Positions 19,312 to 28,837 of a DNA stretch of 64,000 nt are shown piece after piece. Numbering within the stretch: the stretch's first letter is position 1; each line of letters starts with the position of its first letter. The position numbers and the translations under genes were made by a program. The DNA comes from Sulfurovum sp. (GTDB lineage Bacteria > Campylobacterota > Campylobacteria > Campylobacterales > Sulfurovaceae). The stretch is taken from NCBI GenBank assembly GCA_027081115.1, contig JALWLD010000112.1, positions 1-64,000 on the forward strand, written 5' to 3'. The notes beneath the pieces are model-generated. The model ran no database searches. It had not been told where the DNA came from and saw only the letters and a program-made list of their open reading frames with translations.

Positions 19312-19587
19312 CTACTCGTCTATTACTGGCTCGCCTTTTGCACCTCTGTTAGGAGAAGCAGGCATACCGTCTGTTGGGTCACCCCAAACAATACATCCTT
19401 CAGTTGGACATGCTTCAGCACATGCTGGTACATCATGATAGTCTACACACTCAACACATTTGTCTTCGTATACGTAGTAAATCTCTTCACCCGTTGGGTT
19501 ATCATCCTCATCTACAATTGCTTCTACTGGACATTCGTCAATACAAGCTGCACAGTTGATACAAGTATCGTTAATAATTACTGCCAT
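19312..19587 (-). CDS. 2[4Fe-4S] ferredoxin
   Basis: 91 residues. First cluster motif CINCAACIDECP; second is expanded, CVECVDYHDVPACAEACP, the Allochromatium/YfhL-type pattern with an insert between second and third Cys. A low-potential electron carrier, expected in anaerobic or microaerobic metabolism. Placed upstream of ndk as in C. jejuni (recalled as fdxA there). Confidence 0.92.
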   Translation of the reverse strand: MAVIINDTCINCAACIDECPVEAIVDEDDNPTGEEIYYVYEDKCVECVDYHDVPACAEACPTEGCIVWGDPTDGMPASPNRGAKGEPVIDE

Positions 19588-19678
19588 TTTTCATCCTTTA
19601 TGTTAAATATAATCAAACTATAGCAAAAAAGTTTGAATAAATCTTTAATCTCAAAATTATTTTGGAATTATTTCTGAT

Positions 19679-19706
19679 ATACGCTCCATTTCCCAACAGA
19701 GCGTAT
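19679..19706. terminator. Stem-loop between metK and the ferredoxin gene
   Basis: ATACGCTC and GAGCGTAT flank a 12-base loop, 27 bases beyond the metK stop. No clear U-tract on either strand; may end the metK message or stabilise it. Confidence 0.35.
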
Positions 19707-19732
19707 TCAATCGGTTTTGATAATGAATATAC

Positions 19733-20893
19733 TTATTGGATATTTAAGTATTTTTTAATATCTTCTACTCTGCTTGTCTGTTCCCAGGTAAAGTCAGCAT
19801 CTTCTCTACCAAAATGTCCATAAGCTGCTGTTTTTCGATAGATAGGTCTTAAAAGATCCAACTCTGTCATAATTCCCTTTGGTGTAAGATCAAAGAGCTC
19901 TTCAACACAAGAAATGATTTTATCTTCATCTACAGTCGCTGTACCATGTGTATCTACATAAATAGATACCGGCTTTGCCACACCAATGGCATATGCTACC
20001 TGTAGTGTTGCTTTTTCACAAGCACCTGCAGCCACAAGGTTTTTTGCCACATAACGTGCAGCATAAGCAGCAGAACGGTCCACTTTGGTAGGGTCTTTAC
20101 CGGAAAAAGCACCTCCACCATGAGGACAGGAACCACCATAAGTATCAACAATGATTTTTCTTCCGGTAAGTCCAGCATCACCCTGTGGTCCACCGATCAC
20201 AAAACGTCCAGTTGGATTAATATGATAAACAATATCATCATGCATTAATTCAGCAGGAATCACCGCTTTAATCACTTCATCTAGTACCGCTTTTTGTACC
20301 TGAGCCAAAGTTACATCATCATGATGCTGAGTAGATACAACAATAGTATCAATAGAGACCGGTTTACCATCCACATATTTTACAGAAACTTGTGCTTTAC
20401 CATCCGGGCGCAAGAATGGGACAGTGCCATTCTTACGTACTTCTGCCAGCTTAGCCGTGATCTTATGTGCCAGTGAAATTGGCAAAGGCATGAGTTCCGG
20501 TGTCTCTTTACAGGCATACCCAAACATCAATCCCTGATCTCCCGCACCGATCTCTCCATCTTTCTGATCAACTCCCTGATTGATATCGGGACTCTGTTCT
20601 CCAATACCATTAAGTACCCCTGCAGATCTATAGTCAAAACCATAACTTGCATCGGTATACCCTATTTCACGTACAACCTTTCTTGCAATCTCCTGCATTG
20701 GTGCATACGCTGTTGTTTTTAGTTCTCCTGCGATAACACAAAAACCATTGCTCAGTAACGTCTCACAAGCCACACGCGCTTGAGGATCTTTTTCGATAAT
20801 GTAATCCAATATCGCATCAGAGATCTGGTCAGCCATTTTATCTGGATGACCCTCGGTTACCGATTCACTTGTAAAAATGTATTCGTTAGCCAT
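19733..20893 (-). CDS. metK: S-adenosylmethionine synthetase
   Basis: 386 residues from ATG at 20893 ([19 protein letters not shown]), with AAAAGGACAAAAA before it; the open frame runs 33 codons further upstream but that part is the palindromic leader. [25 protein letters not shown] and [16 protein letters not shown] mark the ATP/methionine site and P-loop. Makes SAM. Its leader contains a long hairpin and a CRP-like site. Confidence 0.97.
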   Translation of the reverse strand: MANEYIFTSESVTEGHPDKMADQISDAILDYIIEKDPQARVACETLLSNGFCVIAGELKTTAYAPMQEIARKVVREIGYTDASYGFDYRSAGVLNGIGEQSPDINQGVDQKDGEIGAGDQGLMFGYACKETPELMPLPISLAHKITAKLAEVRKNGTVPFLRPDGKAQVSVKYVDGKPVSIDTIVVSTQHHDDVTLAQVQKAVLDEVIKAVIPAELMHDDIVYHINPTGRFVIGGPQGDAGLTGRKIIVDTYGGSCPHGGGAFSGKDPTKVDRSAAYAARYVAKNLVAAGACEKATLQVAYAIGVAKPVSIYVDTHGTATVDEDKIISCVEELFDLTPKGIMTELDLLRPIYRKTAAYGHFGREDADFTWEQTSRVEDIKKYLNIQ

Positions 20894-20926
20894 TTTTTGT
20901 CCTTTTGTTTTTTGTTCACTGTCACT

Positions 20927-20966
20927 GAACTTTATAAAATATCTAACCAGATATTTTATAAAGTTC
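20927..20966. promoter_or_regulatory. metK: Perfect 18-bp inverted repeat in the metK leader
   Basis: Arms GAACTTTATAAAATATCT and AGATATTTTATAAAGTTC flank the four-base loop AACC (plus strand). It lies 33 bases before the metK ATG. Its arms are AT-rich, it has no U-tract, and it does not resemble a known SAM riboswitch; operator or RNA hairpin are both possible. Confidence 0.7.
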
Positions 20967-20975
20967 ATTACATTT

Positions 20976-20995
20976 GATGTGATAGTAATCACATC
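20976..20995. promoter_or_regulatory. CRP/FNR-like palindrome between dxs and metK
   Basis: GATGTGAT-AGTA-ATCACATC, a perfect eight-base inverted repeat containing TGTGA-N6-TCACA. It begins directly next to the dxs stop codon and is 83 bases from the metK ATG. It fits a CRP/FNR-family dimer site or a short dxs 3' hairpin. Confidence 0.5.
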
Positions 20996-22798
20996 CTAGA
21001 AGATCTTTTTTGCCAACTGTTCCGGTAACAGACCTAAACTCTCTTCTACTAATTTTGTATTGCCATGGGTAATAAAATTATCATCATACTCAAAAGAGGT
21101 TAATGCAATATCTTGTAAGCCTTGTTCACTTAAGAACTCTAAAATAGCAGAACCCACACCACCCTGCTTGGCAGAGTCAGAGAAAACATACCATTTTTTA
21201 TAGCTCTTACTCAAAAGCATCAACATCTCTTTATCCAGAGGCTTCACAAAACGTAGATCTAAAATAGCTATATCATCATCCATCAATACCGCAGTCTGCT
21301 CAGCACGTCCCACACCATTACCATACCCAATAAAAAGTATCTCTTTACCCTCTTTTAAAAGTTCAGATTTACCCAATTCAAACGCTTTACAAGTACGATC
21401 TTCTGCCAAAAAAGCACCTCTTGGATATCTAAAAGCACAAGGGTGTTCATAGTCCTTGGCAAATACCATAGCCTCTTTCATACTGGTTTCATTATAAGGG
21501 GCAAAAAGTGTCATGTTAGGAATAGCTCTAAGATAAGAGATATCAAATGCCCCCTGATGTGTTTCACCATCTTCTCCTACAATACCTGCTCTGTCAAGAG
21601 CAAATACCACACCTAAATCCATCAGACAAATGTCATGTATCACTTGATCATACCCACGTTGTAAAAAAGTAGAATAGATCGTACAGAAAGGCTTAAACCC
21701 CTCTTTTGCCAATGGACCCATCGAAGTGACGGCATGCTGCTCTGCAATAGCGACATCCCAGAAACGTTCAGGGTATTTCTCCATCACAGAAGACATCCCT
21801 GTACCACTTGGCATCGCTGCAGTAACACCCACAACCTTTTCATCTTCATCTGCCAGCTGAACAAGCATGTCTGAGAAAATAGCTGTAGCTGCTTTGGCAC
21901 CAGATTTTTTAGGTACCTCACCTGTTTTGAGATCAAAAGCAGAAACCCCATGCCAATGTTCTTTGCTCCCCTCTGCGATCTCGTAACCTTTACCTTTGGT
22001 AGTTTGTGCATGAATAATAACCGGTTTACCAAAGTTCTTGGCTATTTCCATAGTCTCTATCAGTGCTTCGATATCATGACCATCTACAGGACCAATATAC
22101 TCAATACCCATCTCTTCAAACAAAATACCCGGAGTGATCAGCTTAAAAGACTCTTCAAAACGCTTCGCCATGTAGGTGGCACTTTCAGGAAAATACTCAA
22201 GTGTTTTTTCTACTTTACCTTTGAACTTTTGGTAAAAAGAGCCTGCCATGGTTTGTGACAATAGTTTTGAGATTGCGCCAATGGGTTTGGCAATACTCAT
22301 TTCATTATCATTCAATACAATAACCACTGGGTATTTTCTATCACCCAGTTCATTCATCGCTTCATACACCATACCCGCAGACATAGAGCCATCTCCAATG
22401 AAAGCAACAGGAATACGATCTTCACCCTTAAGTGCTATAGCTTTTGCTGCACCCACAGCCAGAGAAATAGAGGTTGAAGAGTGTCCGGCTACATAATAAT
22501 CATACTCTGATTCACTCGGCTTTGTATAACCGCACATACCATTGAATTGGCGTAAAGTATCGAACTCATCCCATCTACCCGTAAGCAATTTATGTGCATA
22601 GGCTTGATGACTGACATCAAAAATAAACGGATCCTTCTCAACATCAAATACTTTATGCATTGCAATAATAAGATCTGTTGCACCCATTGTTGAACTTAAA
22701 TGCCCTCCATTCTTACTGACAGTATTCAAAATCTTCTCTCGAATATCTTTGGCTACCTCTTGTAGCTCTTCAATAGTACATGCTTTTAATTTCTTCAT
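20996..22798 (-). CDS. dxs: 1-deoxy-D-xylulose-5-phosphate synthase
   Basis: 600 residues. Thiamine diphosphate site GDGSMSAGMVYEAMN near 135-160, FDVSHQAYAHKLLTGR, SAFDLKTG and the C-terminal AEQHAVTSMGPLAKEGFKPF. First enzyme of the MEP isoprenoid pathway. Starts one base after the small upstream gene; GAGG precedes the ATG. Confidence 0.96.
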   Translation of the reverse strand: MKKLKACTIEELQEVAKDIREKILNTVSKNGGHLSSTMGATDLIIAMHKVFDVEKDPFIFDVSHQAYAHKLLTGRWDEFDTLRQFNGMCGYTKPSESEYDYYVAGHSSTSISLAVGAAKAIALKGEDRIPVAFIGDGSMSAGMVYEAMNELGDRKYPVVIVLNDNEMSIAKPIGAISKLLSQTMAGSFYQKFKGKVEKTLEYFPESATYMAKRFEESFKLITPGILFEEMGIEYIGPVDGHDIEALIETMEIAKNFGKPVIIHAQTTKGKGYEIAEGSKEHWHGVSAFDLKTGEVPKKSGAKAATAIFSDMLVQLADEDEKVVGVTAAMPSGTGMSSVMEKYPERFWDVAIAEQHAVTSMGPLAKEGFKPFCTIYSTFLQRGYDQVIHDICLMDLGVVFALDRAGIVGEDGETHQGAFDISYLRAIPNMTLFAPYNETSMKEAMVFAKDYEHPCAFRYPRGAFLAEDRTCKAFELGKSELLKEGKEILFIGYGNGVGRAEQTAVLMDDDIAILDLRFVKPLDKEMLMLLSKSYKKWYVFSDSAKQGGVGSAILEFLSEQGLQDIALTSFEYDDNFITHGNTKLVEESLGLLPEQLAKKIF

Positions 22799-22799
22799 T

Positions 22800-23012
22800 C
22801 TACCTCTTTGCCATATAGGCTTCTATCAACTTCTTGATTGAAGCTATCTCTTCATCACTATACCTTAAACCTATCTTTTTTGACAGGCTTTTTAGCTCTT
22901 TCTTTGTCACTTTTTTTGTCACACCAATGTGTCTCTCTTCTTGGATAAAACGTTCTAAGAGAAAGGGCTTGACATCTACTTCATCTGATTTAACCACCAA
23001 GACTTTTTTCAA
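22800..23012 (-). CDS. Small conserved-looking hypothetical protein
   Basis: 70 residues from a TTG at 23012, two bases beyond the hisC stop, giving MKKVLVVKSDEVDVKPFLLE; GAGG lies within the end of hisC. The longer frame upstream overlaps hisC and reads as shadow. Very basic and charged, predicted mostly helical (KKVTKKELKSLSKKIGLRYS). I do not recognise a family. It sits between hisC and dxs with almost no spacing, so it is probably translated within that operon. Confidence 0.6.
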   Translation of the reverse strand: MKKVLVVKSDEVDVKPFLLERFIQEERHIGVTKKVTKKELKSLSKKIGLRYSDEEIASIKKLIEAYMAKR

Positions 23013-23013
23013 C

Positions 23014-24105
23014 CTACATAACCTCAGAAAAGTGTCTGAAAAAAGTATCGTTTTGCTTGGCTGTACCAATGGTTACACGTATTGCATTTAACCCATAAGA
23101 CGTCAGATTACGAATGATCACACCTCTTTTTAAAAGCGCATCAGCAATCTGTGCTGAATCATATTTCTCATCAAATAAATAGGTAATGAAATTTGTATAA
23201 CTCTCAATATAGCTAAATCCATTCTCTTTTGCAAAAATTTCATACCGCTTGATCTGTTCTTGATGTAAAACAATAGATTTTTTGACAAAAGCATTATCTC
23301 TGCTTGCTTCAATAGCCGCTGCTAAAGAGAGAGTTGAGATGTTAAATGGTGGTCTCATTTTATAAAGCTCATGAATGAGTGCTTCTTGTGCAATACCATA
23401 CCCCACACGCATCCCACCCAGTCCATAGGCCTTCGAAAAGGTACCCAGATAGATCACATTTTCATACCCTAAAAGGTCTTGCGGTGTAATGGCATACGCT
23501 ACATCTTTAGCTGCCGCATACTCCATATAGGCACCATCTACTACTACCAGTGTTTCCTTACCAATTGATTCAATAATACGAAGCACTTCAGCTTTGGATG
23601 TGGCATCTCCTGTTGGGTTGTTCGGTGTACAGATGTAAACAATCTTTGGTTTATGGATTCTGTAGGCTTCCATAAACTCATCATATTTATGTGTATAGGA
23701 GGCTGTCCTTACTATTTTGGCACCCATCTGTTTTGCGTAAATTTCATACATCGCAAAAGTAACTGCTGACATAAGTACGGAAGAGTCTTCATCCAACAAG
23801 GCTCGTGAAATAAACTCTAACACCTGGTCAGAACCCGCACCGATAATGATATTTTTGTCATTCACATCAAATTTATCTGACAAAGCAGCCTTCAATTCAA
23901 ACATAGAATCATCAGGGTAAAGATGTGCTTTGCTGGCATTTTTCCTGATCACTTCAGCCACTACAGGGCTTGTTCCTATGGGATTTTCATTTGAAGCTAA
24001 CTTCACTACATCTTCTGCATTGATACCATATTCACGTACCACCAATTCAATGGGCTTCCCCGCTTCATAGATCTGAATATTTTCTAAAACGTTATTAAAT
24101 TTCAT
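23014..24105 (-). CDS. hisC: Histidinol-phosphate aminotransferase
   Basis: 363 residues, fold-type I aminotransferase. [10 protein letters not shown] at the N-terminus, [12 protein letters not shown], and the PLP lysine in [17 protein letters not shown]. Transaminates imidazole acetol phosphate; in this group it may also act on aromatic 2-oxo acids, fitting its place after pheA. AAGGA precedes the ATG. Confidence 0.93.
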   Translation of the reverse strand: MKFNNVLENIQIYEAGKPIELVVREYGINAEDVVKLASNENPIGTSPVVAEVIRKNASKAHLYPDDSMFELKAALSDKFDVNDKNIIIGAGSDQVLEFISRALLDEDSSVLMSAVTFAMYEIYAKQMGAKIVRTASYTHKYDEFMEAYRIHKPKIVYICTPNNPTGDATSKAEVLRIIESIGKETLVVVDGAYMEYAAAKDVAYAITPQDLLGYENVIYLGTFSKAYGLGGMRVGYGIAQEALIHELYKMRPPFNISTLSLAAAIEASRDNAFVKKSIVLHQEQIKRYEIFAKENGFSYIESYTNFITYLFDEKYDSAQIADALLKRGVIIRNLTSYGLNAIRVTIGTAKQNDTFFRHFSEVM

Positions 24106-24143
24106 GTTTATCCTTGTGATACATTAAAAAACATACCCTACAG

Positions 24144-25202
24144 TTATATATCGTCACGCTCTTTCACGTAAGAGCCAAGTACTTTAATTTCATCTTTATG
24201 TTTTTGAAGAATATTGGCAATCTTCGCATCATCTTTATGCCCATTAAATTCCAGAAAGAAAACAGATTTTCCTCCTACAATATGTGACTTTATTTTTGTC
24301 AGGTTCACTTCTGCTTTTTCAAAATCATTCAAAAAATCCACCAGTGCTCCAGGTTTATTTGCAAGTTTGACCAAAATCGATGTTTTATCTTCACCAGAAG
24401 GCAAGTTGTCAAAATTGGAGATAACAAAGAAGCGTGTCCTGTTGTTAGTGTCATCTTCTACATTTTCAAACAATATAGGCAAATTATACATCTTTGCCGC
24501 AATTGAAGGACAGAGTGCCGCGGCATGCTTGTCTTTTGCTGCCAATTTTGCTGCTTTTGCCGTAGACTCAACCGGAATATGTTCTATCATATCTAGTCCA
24601 AGATCCTGAAGGAATTTTCTACACTGACCAAAAGCGATATCTTTTGAATAAATTTTAGTGATATTTTTAATATCTTCACACATTGTTGCAAAACAGAGGT
24701 GCACATCAATGACTACTTCAGCAATAATCTTCAGATCATACTCGTCCAGACAGTTAATCGTATCAGTCACAATACCGTTTGAAGAGTTTTCAATAGGTAT
24801 CACACCAAACTTCGCAGTCCCTTTTGCTACCTCTCTAAAAACACCGGGTATGGAAGATATAGGCAAATAGGTACTCAATGCACCAAATTTACTCTCTGCT
24901 GCCTGATGTGTAAAAGAGGCTTCCGGTCCCAAAAAGGAAACAGCTTCAGGTAATTCCAGATTTCTAGCAACTGCAAACATTTCTAAAAAGAGTGCATCGA
25001 TTGCTGCATCTGTCAACTTCCCGCCATTTTGACTTTTAAGTCGGTTAAGAATAGCCTGTTCTCTCTCAGGTCTATAGATAGGTGCACCTGTAGTATTCTT
25101 CAACTCACCTACTTTATGTACCAAATCCATACGTTTGTTATAAAGTTCCAGTAAGCTGTCATCAATACTATCTATCTCTTTTCTTAAATCGTCTAAAGTC
25201 AT
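24144..25202 (-). CDS. pheA: Chorismate mutase / prephenate dehydratase
   Basis: 352 residues. AroQ chorismate mutase domain (1-90, LRKEIDSIDDSLLELYNKRM), prephenate dehydratase domain (about 90-275, FLGPEASFTHQAA and PIENSSNGIV, NRTRFFV) and C-terminal ACT domain (KPGALVDFLNDF) for phenylalanine feedback. Converts chorismate to phenylpyruvate. Follows lysA by nine bases. Confidence 0.95.
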   Translation of the reverse strand: MTLDDLRKEIDSIDDSLLELYNKRMDLVHKVGELKNTTGAPIYRPEREQAILNRLKSQNGGKLTDAAIDALFLEMFAVARNLELPEAVSFLGPEASFTHQAAESKFGALSTYLPISSIPGVFREVAKGTAKFGVIPIENSSNGIVTDTINCLDEYDLKIIAEVVIDVHLCFATMCEDIKNITKIYSKDIAFGQCRKFLQDLGLDMIEHIPVESTAKAAKLAAKDKHAAALCPSIAAKMYNLPILFENVEDDTNNRTRFFVISNFDNLPSGEDKTSILVKLANKPGALVDFLNDFEKAEVNLTKIKSHIVGGKSVFFLEFNGHKDDAKIANILQKHKDEIKVLGSYVKERDDI

Positions 25203-25211
25203 CTCAAACCT

Positions 25212-26420
25212 TTATTTTAAATACGCCAATTCCAAACGTACTTGGTCTTCATACGTTTCACGGGCTCTAATAAGTCTATCTTCACCTGCTTCCAAAGCAA
25301 CCTCTGCAGCTTTAGCACGCGTATTGTAGTTACTTGCCATGGTAAAGCCGTATGCCCCTGCTGAATGGATAATCAAAAGGTCATTATGCTTTAGCGAAGG
25401 AAGTTGTACACCTTTTCCAAAAAAGTCTCCACTTTCACAGACTGGGCCTACTACATCAGCAGATGTTTTTTCACCCTCTACGTTTACCGCTTCAATTTTA
25501 TGATAAGCATTGTAGAGACTTGGTCGAAGAAGATCGTTCATCGCACCATCTACAATAACAAAACGTTTTCCATCATTTACTTTTTCATACAGGACAGAAG
25601 TAAAAAATGCACCCGCATTAGCGACCATGTATCTACCCGGTTCACACAGAAGTGTCACATCCAATCCTTTAGTCGCTTCAAAAATAGCCTGTGCATAATC
25701 AGTAGCAGAAATTGTTACTTCATCGCTGTATACTACACCTATTCCACCACCTACATCAAAGAATTTAATATCAATTTTAATAGCTCTTAAAGAACGTACC
25801 AGATCCGCAACAATCACACAGGCCTCTTTAATTGGATCCAGTTTTGTCAACTGAGAACCTATGTGAAAATGGATCCCAACCGGGTTCAAAAATTCTGACT
25901 TGTTTGCATAGATATACATACGTTTTGCCATAGCTATCTCAACACCAAACTTGTTCTCATTCAGGCCTGTTGAGATATATGGATGCGTCTGCGGATCAAT
26001 ATTTGGATTCACACGAATAGAGATACGTGCCTCTTTATTTAACTCTTTGGCAACCATCTCTACACGCTTCATCTCTGCTTCTGATTCAAGATTGATAAGT
26101 AAAATATCTTTCTCTAGAGCTTCACGGATCTCATCATCCCTTTTTCCTACACCCGAAAAAATGATCTTGTACTTATCAACACCTGCATCCATTGCACGTC
26201 TTACTTCTCCAATACTCACACAGTCTGCACCTGCACCCATATTTGCTAAATGTTGAATAACAGAAAGGTTGGAGTTTGCTTTGACTGCATAATTGATCAT
26301 CGATTTTTTACCTGCAAAAGCATCTTTCAATGTTGTATATCTATTCTCAATATAATCAAAATCATATACATACAGTGGCGTACCATACTTTACTGCCAAT
26401 GCGTTCATATCATTATTCAT
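25212..26420 (-). CDS. lysA: Diaminopimelate decarboxylase
   Basis: 402 residues, alanine-racemase-like fold. PLP lysine in INYAVKANSN, GIHFHIGSQ, FDVGGGIGV, EPGRYMVANAG and CESGDFFGKG. Makes lysine from meso-diaminopimelate. Chosen ATG (MNNDMN) has AGGA eight bases upstream. Confidence 0.96.
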   Translation of the reverse strand: MNNDMNALAVKYGTPLYVYDFDYIENRYTTLKDAFAGKKSMINYAVKANSNLSVIQHLANMGAGADCVSIGEVRRAMDAGVDKYKIIFSGVGKRDDEIREALEKDILLINLESEAEMKRVEMVAKELNKEARISIRVNPNIDPQTHPYISTGLNENKFGVEIAMAKRMYIYANKSEFLNPVGIHFHIGSQLTKLDPIKEACVIVADLVRSLRAIKIDIKFFDVGGGIGVVYSDEVTISATDYAQAIFEATKGLDVTLLCEPGRYMVANAGAFFTSVLYEKVNDGKRFVIVDGAMNDLLRPSLYNAYHKIEAVNVEGEKTSADVVGPVCESGDFFGKGVQLPSLKHNDLLIIHSAGAYGFTMASNYNTRAKAAEVALEAGEDRLIRARETYEDQVRLELAYLK

Positions 26421-26522
26421 TGCTAAAGTCCTAACTATAATTTATAGCGATTTTATCCAAATCTGTCTAAGAAGTAGCTATAGCAGCCTAATAAGTCGTA
26501 TTCAAGGGCTTTAAATGCTTTT

Positions 26523-27605
26523 TCAGCCTATCTTTTTTTCATCTGTAAAAAAGATAAAAAGAGCATAGGCCCATAAAATAAGTATGGGTAAAATAGCTGT
26601 CAATTCAGGAATTAAAACACCGTTAGCACCCATTTGATTCAGCCCGAATAAAATACCCCAAATAATAAATGTTGCTCCCAAAGAGAGAGCAATCACAGAA
26701 CCAAAACTCATCATCCGTGCATGAAAAGGTAACCTAAAGAAGAGTATCAATCCTAAAGCCAGAGCAAAGAGAGGTACAATAATCTTATTGTAAAGAAGAC
26801 TACGTATCTTGTCTGAATTCAAACCTTGTTTCTGGAAAAGTTTCCAAGTATAGTAAGCATCTATAATATTGAGGGCATTCCCCTCATATAAAGAGGTAAT
26901 GATCTTTGGCTTATACCCTTTTAACGTTAAAATACGCTCTTTGTATTCAACTTTGTAATGGTTAAGTTTTCCATTTTTATAGATATGTGTTTTGAGTGTA
27001 GCATCTTGTGCTTCCCACTCATCCTTGCCATAGACAGCTTTAGGTGCATAGATTGTATATTTTACCTGATCCCCTTCTACATTAAAGATGGTAATGTCAG
27101 ACATTACCTTGTTAATAGGATCCAATTTATTGATATAAACAAAGGTATCGTTGTATTTAAAAAAAACATCATTGACATCAAAGGCATTCATCTGGTTTTC
27201 CAGTAAAATTTTAGCCTTATCCTGAGCATAAGAAAACTCTGTAGTATTCAAATAGAGGAAAATAGAATATCCAAATAGCATGACTGTGAATATAGGTTTA
27301 AAAAGTCTTTTTTTATTGTAGCCAAAGGCATGAAGTGCACCCATTGTATTGGCTTTAACCAAAAAAAGTTTTGTCATGATCAACGCAAAAACCATTGCCA
27401 AAGGGTAGAGAAGCCCCAGTGCTTCCTCCCACTTATAGAAAATATAGAGTATCTGATAGTTACTTGACACATTCAGGTTTTGTACATTTTGAAAATAGTC
27501 AATAACCGCAAAAGCAAAAGAGAGTCCCAGTAAAATAGCAAGTAGATTCCGTACATACAATTTTGCAATATATCTAAAATGTAGACTAGGTACGAATAAA
27601 TTCAT
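26523..27605 (-). CDS. LptF/LptG-family permease
   Basis: 360 residues. Three N-terminal membrane helices (about 12-35, 55-75, 95-115), a periplasmic beta-rich domain (about 120-260), and three C-terminal helices (about 268-355), the YjgP/YjgQ layout. Part of the inner-membrane LptB2FG complex that extracts LPS. LptF and LptG cannot be separated confidently by eye. Starts two bases after pth. Confidence 0.85.
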   Translation of the reverse strand: MNLFVPSLHFRYIAKLYVRNLLAILLGLSFAFAVIDYFQNVQNLNVSSNYQILYIFYKWEEALGLLYPLAMVFALIMTKLFLVKANTMGALHAFGYNKKRLFKPIFTVMLFGYSIFLYLNTTEFSYAQDKAKILLENQMNAFDVNDVFFKYNDTFVYINKLDPINKVMSDITIFNVEGDQVKYTIYAPKAVYGKDEWEAQDATLKTHIYKNGKLNHYKVEYKERILTLKGYKPKIITSLYEGNALNIIDAYYTWKLFQKQGLNSDKIRSLLYNKIIVPLFALALGLILFFRLPFHARMMSFGSVIALSLGATFIIWGILFGLNQMGANGVLIPELTAILPILILWAYALFIFFTDEKKIG

Positions 27606-27607
27606 TC

Positions 27608-28180
27608 CTACACTTCCAGATTTTCAATAGATTTTAAAGAGTATAGTGACTTTACTACATTCAATTCTTCATTAACCAAAGCTTGACATGCCTTCGCCAC
27701 ATGGGCAATAAGTTTATCTAACTGCATCTCTTCAGTTTTAGAAAAATCATGTAAAACATAATCTGCTACTTGTGATTTATGCTCTGGTTTGTCTACTCCA
27801 ACCCGAACACGCAAATATTCTTTTCCCAGCATTGCATCGATCGATCGTAAACCATTATGACCACCATGTCCACCACCCTTTTTAAAACGCAACGCACCAA
27901 AAGGAAGATCAATGTCATCATGGATCACAATGATATCTTCAAGTTCTATCTTAAAGAACTGTTTAACAGCCAGTAGGCTTTTACCTGACAGGTTCATAAA
28001 TGTAGTGGGTTTTAAAAAAAATGTATCGGCAGAACGATAAAGTTTGCCTTGAAATGAAGTTTTGGAGATATCTCGGGCAGAAGTACCATCGACAAGTTTG
28101 TCGATGACCTTAAACCCAATATTATGTCTTGTATTTTCGTACTGTGATCCCGGATTACCTAGACCTACGAAAAGCGTCAT
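27608..28180 (-). CDS. pth: Peptidyl-tRNA hydrolase
   Basis: 190 residues. GLGNPGSQYENTRHNIGF contains the catalytic His, with KPTTFMNLSGKS and VIHDDIDLPFG following. Recycles peptidyl-tRNA released from ribosomes. Follows rplY by six bases. Confidence 0.96.
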   Translation of the reverse strand: MTLFVGLGNPGSQYENTRHNIGFKVIDKLVDGTSARDISKTSFQGKLYRSADTFFLKPTTFMNLSGKSLLAVKQFFKIELEDIIVIHDDIDLPFGALRFKKGGGHGGHNGLRSIDAMLGKEYLRVRVGVDKPEHKSQVADYVLHDFSKTEEMQLDKLIAHVAKACQALVNEELNVVKSLYSLKSIENLEV

Positions 28181-28186
28181 AATATA

Positions 28187-28723
28187 TTATTTAGCTTTGA
28201 TCACACCACAGATAGCAACATCTGGTCTGTCCATCAATCTACAATTTGCAGGTACTTCTAGATCTCTTACAAGAATTGATTCATCTCTATCCAATGATTC
28301 AACAGCAAGATCAAATTTAGCAGGCATATCTTCAATCGCCCCTCTTACTTTTAATCTCTTTTTAGACATTACAAGTACACCTTTGTTTTTAAGACCAATT
28401 GGTGTTCCGTGTGTAATAACCGGTACAAGGAAGTTTGTTACTTGACCTGGTACAGCAATTCTTAAATCAACATGTACTACTTCTCCGTGAATTGGGTGTA
28501 GTTGATACTCTTGGATCACTACATTGTACTCTGTATCACCTACTTTAACAGGAAATGCAAGGTTCTCCTTATTTCTAACTGCTCTTACAAATTCTCCACG
28601 TTTAAATGAAGCTTGCACATTTTCAGTGCCATTTGCATATAAATTCGCAGTTAGATAACCATCTCTTCTAAGCTTCTTTGCAGTAGTCTTTCCGATACTC
28701 TCTCTAACGATACCTTCTAACAT
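28187..28723 (-). CDS. rplY: 50S ribosomal protein L25 (Ctc type)
   Basis: 178 residues: an L25 5S-rRNA-binding domain (to about 95; GKTTAKKLRRDGYL, VIQEYQLHPI) plus the Ctc/TL5 C-terminal domain. Leads rplY-pth-lptG behind a GATATAATCC promoter. Confidence 0.95.
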   Translation of the reverse strand: MLEGIVRESIGKTTAKKLRRDGYLTANLYANGTENVQASFKRGEFVRAVRNKENLAFPVKVGDTEYNVVIQEYQLHPIHGEVVHVDLRIAVPGQVTNFLVPVITHGTPIGLKNKGVLVMSKKRLKVRGAIEDMPAKFDLAVESLDRDESILVRDLEVPANCRLMDRPDVAICGVIKAK

Positions 28724-28773
28724 ATTTTGTCCTTAAGTTTAAATATTACACCATACAGCATAATTGAACGCGG

Positions 28774-28779
28774 ATTATA
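28774..28779 (-). promoter_or_regulatory. rplY: -10 element for rplY operon
   Basis: TATAAT in GGATATAATCC, about 50 bases before the rplY ATG, downstream of the pilT-like gene's terminator. Confidence 0.5.
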
Positions 28780-28804
28780 TCCAAATGGATTTAAAAAGAG
28801 TTGA

Positions 28805-28837
28805 AATGAAAGGAGAGAGCTAAGCTGCCTAACTCTC
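28805..28837 (-). terminator. Rho-independent terminator of the PilT/PilU-like gene
   Basis: On the minus strand GAGAGTTAGG-CAG-CTTAGCTCTC (ten pairs, two G-U) overlaps the TAG stop and is followed by the pyrimidine-rich TCCTTTCATTT. Confidence 0.5.

Noticed and set aside
20894-20995. SAM riboswitch upstream of metK
   Set aside because: None of the SAM-I, SAM-II or SAM-III conserved blocks could be found; only simple dyads.
20993-20998. metK start at the far upstream Met (20992)
   Set aside because: The added 33 residues are the translated palindromic leader and are not part of the MetK family; AAAAGGAC lies before 20893.
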